DNA of 13,336 nucleotides from CAKRPJ01 sp934376955 (GTDB taxonomy: Bacteria > Bacillota > Clostridia > Lachnospirales > Lachnospiraceae): assembly GCA_934376955.1 (NCBI GenBank), contig CAKRPJ010000051.1, positions 1 through 13,336 of the forward strand, given 5' to 3'. The notes beneath the pieces were generated by a model. That model was given only the letters and a program-made list of their open reading frames with translations. It searched no databases and had not been told where the DNA came from. Both the position numbers and the translations under genes were made by a program. This document shows positions 6,101 to 12,612 of this stretch, piece by piece. Numbering within the stretch: the first letter of the stretch is position 1; every line of letters begins with the position of its first letter.

Positions 6101-7310
6101 AACATACAAATTAACTATCACCTCCAAATATTATGAGGAGCAGAATGTAAACTTCTCCCTTACAAAGAAGGAAGGAGAAAATCCGGGGAACGGCGGAAGC
6201 ACGGATCCGGGAGAAAACGGCGGACAGGTTCTCGCACAGCCAACTGCTGTTGAATCCATCACCGATGGATACAGCCTTACCTTCGCCGATAAGAACTGGT
6301 TTGACAGCCTTACCTCGATCACAGTCAACGGAGAAACATATAACAAGGCAGATTATTTAGAAGGAGGAAGCTATCGGATCCATTCCTTCCTGCCTCAGAT
6401 TATACTTAGCAATTCCGCCTTCAGGAATTCCTTTGAAAACACTGTCGTGATTGCTGTTGACGGATATGATGATCTGACCGTAACCATTTCTCTGAATAGC
6501 AAGGGCGAGATCGGAGAGGAGGAGGAAGGCAGTGAAAAGCCTGCTCCTACAGTCTCCGCCGGTGCGATCGGACAGTGGGATCAATACTATACGGTAAAAG
6601 CAAGCTCTGAGAATTTAGATGATTGGTTTAATTCGATAAAGGAGATCACCATTAACGGAAATGAGCTTACGCAGGTAACCTATTCATGGGATCTGGTCGA
6701 AAATACTTATATTCTTAAGCCCAGTGATCGTGAGGTTCGTTTCGGCAAAGGAAGTCTCAGTGAAGCTCAGAACGCGGTCGTAATATCTGCTGAGGGTTAT
6801 GAATCTCTGGAGTTTTATCTTGACAAAAACGGTGCCATAATCGACCCGGATAGCTCTACAGCAACAATTTCCTTAGCAGATGTTCCTAACGCAGTGGATG
6901 AAACAGTTCCGGACGCTGCAGCCGACAGCTCAGACAAAAATACCGGAACCGACAACGACAGCGACAAGGCTGCTGACTCCTCTGGCGGGAATAACGGAAA
7001 CGACAATGACAACAGCAAGGTTGCTGACAGCTCCGACGAGAATAACGGAACCGACAATGAGAGCGACAAGGCTGCTGACTCCTCTGACGAAAATACCGAA
7101 ACCGACAATGACAGCAACAAGATTGCCGATAGTTCCGACGGGAATACCGGAAATGACAATGACAGCAACAAGGCTGCTGACTCCTCTGACAAAATCACCG
7201 AAATCGATAATGAGGTCAACACCTCTAATGGCGATTCCATGATCAACACCATGGATAAAAACAAAGCAGTAGATGCCGCAATCGACAGCACAGCGGATAA
7301 TATGGAATAA
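3177..7310 (+). CDS. Secreted modular surface protein: cell-wall-binding repeats, Shr-HID/DUF1533-like domains, acidic tail repeats
   Basis: The product has 1377 residues. Signal peptide 1 to about 28 (KSRK, hydrophobic core, then SGYAA). Residues about 42-175 carry choline-binding-type wall repeats (TGWVLTASGWYYIDPETG, GKQYYFDR, GSWYFYS, GRCYYFEPESG), probably anchoring to teichoic acid or another envelope glycan. A Ser/Gly/Asn/Asp linker spans about 203-275. Beta-rich modules follow; at least five resemble DUF1533, renamed Shr hemoglobin-interacting domain (about 532-634, 795-896, 897-997, 1019-1110, 1123-1219). Each ends in a strand-GY-strand signature such as NTLTIKLDGYKDNSISI, NTVVIAVDGYDDLTVTI and NAVVISAEGYESLEFYL. 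A predicted helical insert (about 681-760) interrupts the array. Six 17-residue acidic repeats (1248-1349) close the protein; there is no LPXTG motif. Heme or hemoglobin binding is known for Shr of streptococci but cannot be assumed here, since no heme transport genes are adjacent. An adhesion or ligand-binding role is equally possible. Confidence 0.85.
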   Translation: MKSRKVQTQAFAMCLAVMTAAQTMSGYAAVQKSEPSYYQGSWLREGESWKYQSSNGSFLTGWVLTASGWYYIDPETGYMKVGKAVIDGKQYYFDRSAEGIEGRMLTGWVKDESGSWYFYSTKSDSTQGSMVTGWQWIDGRCYYFEPESGENHGKLFTNGMTPDGYQVNQDGAWLNENGRIQERPGEGYSSVVKEAKATEQSVTSTDNDDDSDSGSSSGGSSTGGSSSGGNGQASNGNNNTGDNGASGSGSGNGTGDENKTPGESDNNSSSKPETAPILIENETRIVDLGWSQYVSVAFAKGYSLSNCHVKIDGVDITSAMTPVDADGTIAKWELTTLDPGEVTVTSKDGQTQTISLGGSGNGTQSVVLKTGTAPSAFLAHGSVYTWDYQLTNYDDNGNPRVKPSSTTFSLGQKKDEIRYYAPKAELVDDETADNIYHVSGSAIVMFNYTTDVDKQWFDNISDVDLVSGNGNKTTINDSLTWTKETTDHHGNTVGQISVPLGQTNFYSNGQYYLRVVSGKTGTLIPIEVVNGTAPSMRLSEAGAIVSGKNIHFTVQNMTYGASMPVNRVELTGPDGSTKELEKIRDWYLIGNSFVLYNDEAAENGRNNIPDAGKYTITVHATGFKDMSYTFTVSDSARATMAESSVTYSLTAVDAISSATTGGGSSSGSSDASDGGSTTMSADLIFDADLLTNALILHELGLENEYADAIAERWLYEMSGYDAVIGEDSTKFYRFDAYRSAVEEARNSGTYLSFSDYISSDIAELTANRPYAVKYVLEDNRLGETQTNSTYLGKEAPALYLTDKNGTPLTEVTEGSEVYISCSDTAYLQTVSEDGRLYVNGDYQELSNTKYELSEDGLSLFFEAGVFVLDKGTNTLTIKLDGYKDNSISIPVVKAKKEIELSVDDDLKVGESVVITNTADETGDIWKNLTGLSMIFPDDTVRNILPDKTESLFEEIGYRIDKNMLILGKDLFKKEGTYKLTITSKYYEEQNVNFSLTKKEGENPGNGGSTDPGENGGQVLAQPTAVESITDGYSLTFADKNWFDSLTSITVNGETYNKADYLEGGSYRIHSFLPQIILSNSAFRNSFENTVVIAVDGYDDLTVTISLNSKGEIGEEEEGSEKPAPTVSAGAIGQWDQYYTVKASSENLDDWFNSIKEITINGNELTQVTYSWDLVENTYILKPSDREVRFGKGSLSEAQNAVVISAEGYESLEFYLDKNGAIIDPDSSTATISLADVPNAVDETVPDAAADSSDKNTGTDNDSDKAADSSGGNNGNDNDNSKVADSSDENNGTDNESDKAADSSDENTETDNDSNKIADSSDGNTGNDNDSNKAADSSDKITEIDNEVNTSNGDSMINTMDKNKAVDAAIDSTADNME
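3300..3701 (+). repeat. Coding repeats for cell-wall-binding (choline-binding-type) motifs
   Basis: Aromatic-glycine motifs recur about every 20-30 residues (W42, GWVLTASGWYYI, GKQYYF, GWVKDESGSWYFY, GWQWIDGRCYYF, GAWLNENG), the signature of CW_binding_1-type solenoids. They directly follow the signal peptide. The number of complete units is uncertain because the repeats are divergent. Confidence 0.75.
6918..7223 (+). repeat. Six 51-base tandem repeats encoding 17-residue acidic units
   Basis: Units begin at 6918, 6969, 7020, 7071, 7122 and 7173, each 51 bases and in frame. The encoded unit is approximately AADSSDxNTGTDNDSNK; the last copy is degenerate (AADSSDKITEIDNEVNT). Asp, Asn and Ser dominate, giving an extended negatively charged tail. 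Confidence 0.9.
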
Positions 7311-7322
7311 TAGCAAACAAAT

Positions 7323-7351
7323 GGCAGCGGGGTATTTTATACTCCGCTGCC
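7323..7351 (+). terminator. Strong hairpin after the surface protein gene
   Basis: A 13-pair stem (7323-7335 with 7339-7351, one G-T wobble) closes on a TTT loop, beginning GGCAGCGG and ending CCGCTGCC. It starts 12 bases after the stop codon. No T-run follows (TGTGCATGT), so termination efficiency is uncertain, but position and stability fit an end-of-transcript structure. Confidence 0.65.
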
Positions 7352-7412
7352 TGTGCATGTAAACGAATCTCTGCTCTATCGTATCAAAAATCATAATTAT
7401 CTCGTTCTTCTG

Positions 7413-7441
7413 TTTTCATTTTTCCTGTTTTGTTATATCAT
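7413..7441 (+). promoter_or_regulatory. Candidate promoter for the peptidase/CyuA operon
   Basis: TTTTCA (7413-7418), 17 bases, then TATCAT (7436-7441): 4/6 and 5/6 matches to the -35 and -10 consensus. It lies after the hairpin that ends the preceding gene. The region is T-rich, so this is a moderate call. AAAGGAG (7454-7460) is the ribosome binding site for ATG 7468. Confidence 0.4.
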
Positions 7442-7467
7442 AAAAGAAAAGACAAAGGAGAAGACTC

Positions 7468-8592
7468 ATGGAAGAAAAAATACTTGCCTATTTAAAAGAA
7501 CATGAAGCCGAGATTTTTGAGGATCTTAAATCCCTCGTTCTTACAGAGGCCAGTACCTCCGATATCGAAGCACTGGCAAAGGTACGCGAGCGGCTGATCA
7601 CACTGATCAAGGAGCGCACCGGAGAAGACAGCTTTGTTTATGAGGCTGAAAACGGACATTGTCCGATACGCTTTTCATTTGGAAAGGGAGAAGAAAAGAT
7701 CCTGTTTATCGGCCATTACGATACGGTGCATCTGATCGGCGCCTTAAACCTTTACAAAGAGGGAAACAAGCTTCACGGGCCGGGTGTCTACGATATGAAA
7801 AGCGGCCTGATCTCCGCGATCTGGACGGTCAAGGCATATAAGGATCTCGGTATCGATCCTGGCAGAAGACTGGAATTTCTGTTTAACGGGGATGAGGAAA
7901 CCGGAAGTGCCGAATCCAGTGAGATCATCTGTAATCTGGCTAAGGACGCAAAAGCGGCTCTTGTCTGTGAACCGTGTGCCGCAAACGGAGATCTGAAGAC
8001 AGGCAGAAAGGGGCTTGTCCGTTTTACCGTTAAGGTATATGGAAAGGCCTCCCATGCAGGCAATGCACATAATCAGGGCATTAATGCCATTGAGGAGCTG
8101 GCACATGAGATCTTAGCGATCCAGAAGCTGACCGATTATGAGGTCGGAACGACCGTAAATGTGGGTATATGCAGCGGCGGAACAAAACCGAACGTTGTTC
8201 CGGCTGAGGCTGCCATCGAGATCGACTGTCGTGTAAAGACGGCAGCAGAGGCCGAGCGTATCCGCAAAGCGATCCACGAATTAAAGACCACTGTTCCCGG
8301 AACAACGAGGGAGGTCATCGAGCGTGGCAGCAAGATGCCTATGGAGGAGACGGAGGCAACAATGGCTCTCTTTGAAAAGGCGAAGCGGTGCGGAGATAAA
8401 GTGGGCCTTTCCTTCTCCCACCAGTTCGTCGGCGGCGGAAGTGACGGAAACGAGGTCTCCGCCCTCGGAATACCGACCCTCGACGGTCTTGGGGCGGCAG
8501 GAGACGGAGCTCATTCTGCAAACGAATATATTCTGATCGACCAGTATATTCCGAGGATCGCCATGCTCGCATCCTTTGTGCTGACGATCTGA
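7468..8592 (+). CDS. M20-family metallopeptidase (glutamate carboxypeptidase-like)
   Basis: This 374-residue cytoplasmic enzyme (no signal peptide) matches the M20 / ArgE-CPG2 family in length and order. The first metal motif is GHYDTVH (H83, D85), the bridging Asp is D109 (GPGVYDMKSG), the catalytic base/ligand pair is E143-E144 (NGDEETGS), a further ligand is E168 (VCEP), and the C-terminal ligand is H349 (GDGAHSANEY). A dimerisation/lid domain (about 177-285) starts with GRKGLVRFTVKVYGKASHAG. The full dizinc set is present, so it should be an active hydrolase of a peptide or N-acyl amino acid. The substrate cannot be read from sequence; CPG2-type members release C-terminal glutamate. Its ATG is preceded by AAAGGAG. 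It lies 61 bases upstream of the CyuA-family gene with no promoter or strong terminator between, so the two probably form an operon. Confidence 0.9.
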   Translation: MEEKILAYLKEHEAEIFEDLKSLVLTEASTSDIEALAKVRERLITLIKERTGEDSFVYEAENGHCPIRFSFGKGEEKILFIGHYDTVHLIGALNLYKEGNKLHGPGVYDMKSGLISAIWTVKAYKDLGIDPGRRLEFLFNGDEETGSAESSEIICNLAKDAKAALVCEPCAANGDLKTGRKGLVRFTVKVYGKASHAGNAHNQGINAIEELAHEILAIQKLTDYEVGTTVNVGICSGGTKPNVVPAEAAIEIDCRVKTAAEAERIRKAIHELKTTVPGTTREVIERGSKMPMEETEATMALFEKAKRCGDKVGLSFSHQFVGGGSDGNEVSALGIPTLDGLGAAGDGAHSANEYILIDQYIPRIAMLASFVLTI

Positions 8593-8653
8593 TCTTTACA
8601 AAGATCCAAAATAAAATGGGGAGCAAATTCTAAGAAACAAGGAGAGGTTAATT

Positions 8654-9943
8654 ATGCACGAGTTGTCACAGATGATCAAAGATGATATGAAGCCGGCATT
8701 AGGCGTCACAGAGCCGGGAGCGATCGCCTTTGCGGTCGCCACAGCAAGAAGCTATGCAAAGGGAAGGATTAAAAAAGTCAATGTCTCAATGAATAGCGGA
8801 ATGTATAAAAACGCATTTACCTGCGGTATTCCCAACAGCAGCAAGGTCGGTAATGTTTTTGCCGCAGCATTGGGTGCGGTAGCCGGTAATGCAAGTAAGT
8901 GCCTGGAGTCTCTTGCCGATGTTACACCGGAGGACAATGTTAAAGCTCAGGAGCTTATCGATCAGGGCAAGGTGACGGTTGAGCTTAGCGGCATTACAAG
9001 CCGTATCTTTATTGAAGCATCCCTTGAAACGGAAACTGACAGGGCAGTTGTAACGATCCGCGATTCCCACACGAATATTACCAAGATCACGGTGAACGAT
9101 AAGGTTGAGCTTGAAACTGAAGACGAAAAGAAGACAGGAGAGGAAGAAGGCGAGGAGGAAGCACATTCCATCCACAAATATACTCTCAGACAGTTATATG
9201 ACTATGTAACTACCGTAGATATTGACGAGATCCGCTTTATTGAGGATGCCTACAAAGTAAATCTGGATTTATTCCACGAGGGACTTGAAAACCCACGAAC
9301 AACCTTCGCAAGACATCTCATGGCTCTTAATGGCGGAAAGGAAGTATCCGATAATGAGCAGAAGACAGCATCCTTAATGTGCAATGCCGCGATCGAGGCC
9401 CGCGTCATTGGTTTAGACAAGCCGGCAATGAGCATCACCGGCTCCGGTGCCCACGGGATCATTGCTACAATGCCGTTATATGCCGCATATAAAGTAAATG
9501 GCTACACGAAAGAGCAGCTTTTACGGGCAACAGCATTAAGCTATCTCGTATGTATGTATATAAAAGAGTATTCCGGGCGTCTGTCTGCCTTCTGCGGATG
9601 TGCCATTGCTGCCGGCTCCGGCATGGCATGTGCTCTTGTTTATCTGCGCGGCGGTTCCGTGGAGATGATGGCGCACACCTTAAACAATATGGCCAGCAGT
9701 ATTACCGGCATGATCTGCGACGGCGGAAATCAGGGATGTACCATGAAGGGGATCGCAGCTGTCGATGCCGCTTATCAATCTGTGGAATTTGCGATGAATG
9801 GAATCTATATTTCCGAAGTGCACGGGATCAACGGTAAGACACCGGAGGAAACCATGAGAAATATGGGACTCATCGCTTCTCCTGGAATGGTCGGAACAGA
9901 AAAAACCATCGTTGAGATCTTTGAAGAAAAGCTGAAAAAGTAA
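8654..9943 (+). CDS. CyuA / L-cysteine desulfidase (UPF0597) family protein, variant GVTEP motif
   Basis: This 429-residue protein belongs to the CyuA (YhaM) / L-cysteine desulfidase family, related to the serine dehydratase alpha chain. Recognisable motifs are PALGVTEPGAIAFA (14-27), SGITSRIF, SAFCGCAIAAGSGMA (C314, C316) and GMICDGGNQGCTMKG (C355, C362). Characterised members use a [4Fe-4S] cluster to convert L-cysteine to pyruvate, ammonia and sulfide. Usual members read GCTEP near the N-terminus and, as I recall, that Cys is a cluster ligand in the archaeal enzyme. Here position 18 is Val (codon GTC, 8705-8707). The cluster may be coordinated differently (C57 is a candidate) or the substrate may differ, for example serine or another beta-substituted amino acid. 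An acidic low-complexity insert lies at about 152-172. The ribosome binding site AAGGAG is 9 bases before the ATG. It is likely co-transcribed with the M20 peptidase. Confidence 0.85.
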   Translation: MHELSQMIKDDMKPALGVTEPGAIAFAVATARSYAKGRIKKVNVSMNSGMYKNAFTCGIPNSSKVGNVFAAALGAVAGNASKCLESLADVTPEDNVKAQELIDQGKVTVELSGITSRIFIEASLETETDRAVVTIRDSHTNITKITVNDKVELETEDEKKTGEEEGEEEAHSIHKYTLRQLYDYVTTVDIDEIRFIEDAYKVNLDLFHEGLENPRTTFARHLMALNGGKEVSDNEQKTASLMCNAAIEARVIGLDKPAMSITGSGAHGIIATMPLYAAYKVNGYTKEQLLRATALSYLVCMYIKEYSGRLSAFCGCAIAAGSGMACALVYLRGGSVEMMAHTLNNMASSITGMICDGGNQGCTMKGIAAVDAAYQSVEFAMNGIYISEVHGINGKTPEETMRNMGLIASPGMVGTEKTIVEIFEEKLKK

Positions 9944-9993
9944 ACCGAACGTCCGTAAGACTTGGCGTGCGATTCCTAAGATAACCCGAATAG

Positions 9994-10042
9994 TAACAGT
10001 GAGACACTGAACCGTTGCAATTAATTCAGTGTCTCACTGTTA
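9994..10042. terminator. Perfect 18-bp-arm hairpin between convergent genes
   Basis: TAACAGTGAGACACTGAA (9994-10011) is exactly complementary to 10025-10042 around a 13-base loop; wobble pairing can extend it to 9991/10045. It starts 50 bases after the CyuA stop. It overlaps the last codons of the minus-strand DHHW gene, whose TAA (10021-10023) sits in the loop. It would form in both transcripts, so a bidirectional terminator is the simplest reading, although neither side has a T-run. Confidence 0.65.
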
Positions 10043-11118
10043 TTGAGTACCAGCGTGCTATAGAGAAACAAAACATCCTGATCGTCAAATTCGATAAATC
10101 TTCCGAGAAAATCAGATCTTAAATATCGGATATCCACCAGTGTGATCTTTTCGTATCCCTCTGCAAGGAGCGGGGCGATACTGCTGCCGAAGGAATCTCT
10201 GAAAATGATCAGCTCCTTATCCGAGCTGCAGTTCGGATTGTCGATCGTGATAAGGGAAACAGGGCCGGAGAGGAACATTTCATATGGATCCTTACCGGCT
10301 CCTTTTTCCATATCATAAAGTCCGCCAGTCGTCCCCTTTTCATGGTTTATCACGATACATCCGTCAAGAATGTCATTGGTTAGATAATCGATCGTTTCCG
10401 ACCGCAGCGGCAGTGCTGATTGGCCATAATATACTCCGTAAAAGGGCGTGTCAAGAGTATTGACGGTGTAGCTGCCGGTGAGAGAAGTGCCCATTCCGGC
10501 TGCCAGTGCCTCTGCGGTTTCGATCAGCTTTTCCTGACGCCAGTGGGTATCTGTTTTATAATAGTCCGTGATCTCCAGCGTATCCGTAATGTCGATGTAT
10601 TCTGCATAGCTCATGTCATCCTTAAGGATCTGAAACAGCATTTCATAATCCATACATGGATATCCGTTTTTTTTCGCAAGAAAATAGCCCTTATCAGGGA
10701 TAACAGAAGCATAGAGCTTCGTGTTTTTACCTGCAAGATACTGATCGTAAATACGTGTGAAGCAGTCGACGGCATGGGTGACAGAGGCTTTATCTAACGG
10801 ATACTCCAGCTTTGCGGCATACCCGTCTTTTACATAGATGCCATGGTTATCAAGCTGACCGAGGGCATAGTAAGTGGTAAATGCCTTCACCGACCGAAGG
10901 GTATCCCGCATCGGAAACTGGTCTAAGGTAAAGCTCTCGAAATCTGTCATATAACTTCCGTCCATTATTGCTGTAAGAGAGAGCTTTGGCAGCATGGCAA
11001 GCTTCCGCCTTTCGCTGTCTGAAAAATCCTTAGAAGGAAGGATCCATGAAGCCAGTGAAAGGCAGAAAAAAACGAGCCCGACTACGGCCACGCTTACTTT
11101 GTTTTTGTATTGCTTCAT
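10021..11118 (-). CDS. DHHW-family (AlgX/AlgJ-like SGNH) exported protein
   Basis: This 365-residue protein has an N-terminal signal anchor (about 8-28), followed by the SERRKLA-x-LP start typical of DHHW/AlgX-like proteins. The family motif is TDTHW (D190, H192, W193) and a second active-site block is FRDSFGSS (D308, S309). Together these form an SGNH-hydrolase-like catalytic set. Such proteins act outside the membrane, taking acyl groups exported by an MBOAT partner and placing them on a polysaccharide. The MBOAT gene is immediately upstream (gap 71 bases), preceded by the DUF4358 lipoprotein gene, supporting one functional unit. The start ATG (11116-11118) has AAAGAGG about 8 bases before it. 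The glycan target is unknown. The 3' end lies inside the long convergent hairpin. Confidence 0.88.
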   Translation of the reverse strand: MKQYKNKVSVAVVGLVFFCLSLASWILPSKDFSDSERRKLAMLPKLSLTAIMDGSYMTDFESFTLDQFPMRDTLRSVKAFTTYYALGQLDNHGIYVKDGYAAKLEYPLDKASVTHAVDCFTRIYDQYLAGKNTKLYASVIPDKGYFLAKKNGYPCMDYEMLFQILKDDMSYAEYIDITDTLEITDYYKTDTHWRQEKLIETAEALAAGMGTSLTGSYTVNTLDTPFYGVYYGQSALPLRSETIDYLTNDILDGCIVINHEKGTTGGLYDMEKGAGKDPYEMFLSGPVSLITIDNPNCSSDKELIIFRDSFGSSIAPLLAEGYEKITLVDIRYLRSDFLGRFIEFDDQDVLFLYSTLVLNNSETLN

Positions 11119-11189
11119 AACTTAAACCTCTTTCATTTGTCCTCTGTTATCAAGCGGATATCCGCGATCTGCTTTGCCGACTGACCCGG

Positions 11190-12593
11190 TTAAAACCGAA
11201 AATACAGGAACGGATTAAAAGAGCCGTCCACAAGAAAAGCCGTGCAGGTCACAAGTAATGCGGACAAGGCCAATGGCTCTGCAAAAACCATGAGCTTTCC
11301 TCCGACAGGATCTTGACTGATCCTGTTCCACATTGTTTTCGGCAGCGGGGTAGCACCTGCCACGGCAGCAGCAAGCACCACAAAGTAGCTGCGGAGATAG
11401 TAGACAGCTTCTGTGGAGATCAGAGGATATCCGCCGCCTCCAAACATCGCCCTCAGCACGGAACAGGCCTGCGCCATATTTGCCGCATCAAAGATAACAA
11501 AGCTTAGCACGGCAGCAAGGATCACATAAGTATGACTGAGTATACTATTACGCTTCAGATAGTTTAAAAGCCATAGCTTTTCGATCATAAGAAGCAGGGC
11601 AAAGTATAGCCCCCAGACCACAAAATTCCATGCGGCGCCATGCCAGAAGCCTGTGAGCATCCATACAGCAAAAATATTAAAGAGATGGCGAGGAGCACTC
11701 ACACGGCTTCCGCCGAGGGGAATGTAGACATAATCCCTGAACCATGAGCTGAGGGAGATATGCCAACGGCGCCAAAATTCGGTGATACTTTTAGAAATAA
11801 ACGGATAATTGAAATTTTCGAGAAAATCAAATCCGAATATTTTTCCAAGGCCTATCGCCATATCACTGTAGCCGGAAAAATCATAGTATACATGCAGCGA
11901 ATAGGAAAAGGCATAAAGCCAAAAGAACAGCAGAGAACGATCCTCCAAACCGCGGAAGCTGCTGCAAAGCTCTCCCAAAAGATTGGCAATTAGGATCTTT
12001 TTTCCAAGGCCTGTGATAAATCGGCCCATGCCTTCGGCGGCCTTCTCGATGGTATGGCTGCGCTTCTTTAACTGCTTTTCCACATCGGAGTAGCGGACGA
12101 TGGGGCCTGCGATCAGCTGCGGAAAGAGTGAGACATAGGCTGCAAGATCAAGGATATTCCTTTGTGCCCTGACATCCCCTCTGTAAACATCCACCGTATA
12201 GCTCAGTATCTGGAATGTATAAAAGCTGATCCCGATGGGGAGCGAGATCTTAAGGAGCGGAACGGAAAGACCGGTCACCGCATTCAGGTTGCTGATAAAA
12301 AAGTCGGCATATTTAAAGTATCCGAGCATCAAAAGATCAAATAAAACGGAAAGCACAAGAATGAGCCGTGCATGCTTTGGAGAGCTCTTAAAACTCTCGA
12401 TCAGCACTCCGGAGAAATATGCCATAACAATGGCAAGCAGCATCCACAGCACATATCTCGGCTCTCCCCATCCGTAAAAAAACAGGCTTGAAAGAAGCAG
12501 AACAAGGTTTTTCAGCCGATGGGGAGCTGCCGTATAGAGGAGGAGCACTATTGGCAGAAACCAGTATAAAAAGGGTATGCTTGAAAAAAGCAT
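11190..12593 (-). CDS. MBOAT-family membrane O-acyltransferase (AlgI/DltB-like)
   Basis: This 467-residue polytopic membrane protein starts MLFSSIPFLYWFLPIVLLLY, typical of AlgI-type members. Conserved blocks are NYPFISKSITEFWRRWH (H278), SSWFRDYVYIPLGGSR and the catalytic-histidine motif TGFWHGAAWN (H318). About ten or more hydrophobic segments are evident. The enzyme is expected to move an acetyl or other acyl group from a cytoplasmic donor across the membrane for O-acylation by an extracytoplasmic partner, here the DHHW protein. An in-frame open stretch extends 15 codons further upstream, but it would overlap the lipoprotein gene. ATG 12591-12593 has GGAGG 9 bases before it and matches the family N-terminus, so I use it. 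The gap to the upstream lipoprotein gene is 19 bases, giving an operon. Confidence 0.93.
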   Translation of the reverse strand: MLFSSIPFLYWFLPIVLLLYTAAPHRLKNLVLLLSSLFFYGWGEPRYVLWMLLAIVMAYFSGVLIESFKSSPKHARLILVLSVLFDLLMLGYFKYADFFISNLNAVTGLSVPLLKISLPIGISFYTFQILSYTVDVYRGDVRAQRNILDLAAYVSLFPQLIAGPIVRYSDVEKQLKKRSHTIEKAAEGMGRFITGLGKKILIANLLGELCSSFRGLEDRSLLFFWLYAFSYSLHVYYDFSGYSDMAIGLGKIFGFDFLENFNYPFISKSITEFWRRWHISLSSWFRDYVYIPLGGSRVSAPRHLFNIFAVWMLTGFWHGAAWNFVVWGLYFALLLMIEKLWLLNYLKRNSILSHTYVILAAVLSFVIFDAANMAQACSVLRAMFGGGGYPLISTEAVYYLRSYFVVLAAAVAGATPLPKTMWNRISQDPVGGKLMVFAEPLALSALLVTCTAFLVDGSFNPFLYFRF

Positions 12594-12612
12594 GTCATCT
12601 GTCCTCCGGGCG

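Noticed and set aside
6815..7394. Long antisense and alternate-frame open frames across the acidic repeat tract (up to about 158 codons)
   Set aside because: They are by-products of the 51-base periodic coding sequence, which keeps all frames free of stops; the repetitive Ser/Leu/Val translations have no start signals.
8591..8606. Short inverted repeat GATCTTT/AAAGATC between the peptidase and CyuA-like genes
   Set aside because: Seven pairs with a two-base gap form a weak hairpin with no T-run, so it is not taken as a terminator separating the two genes.
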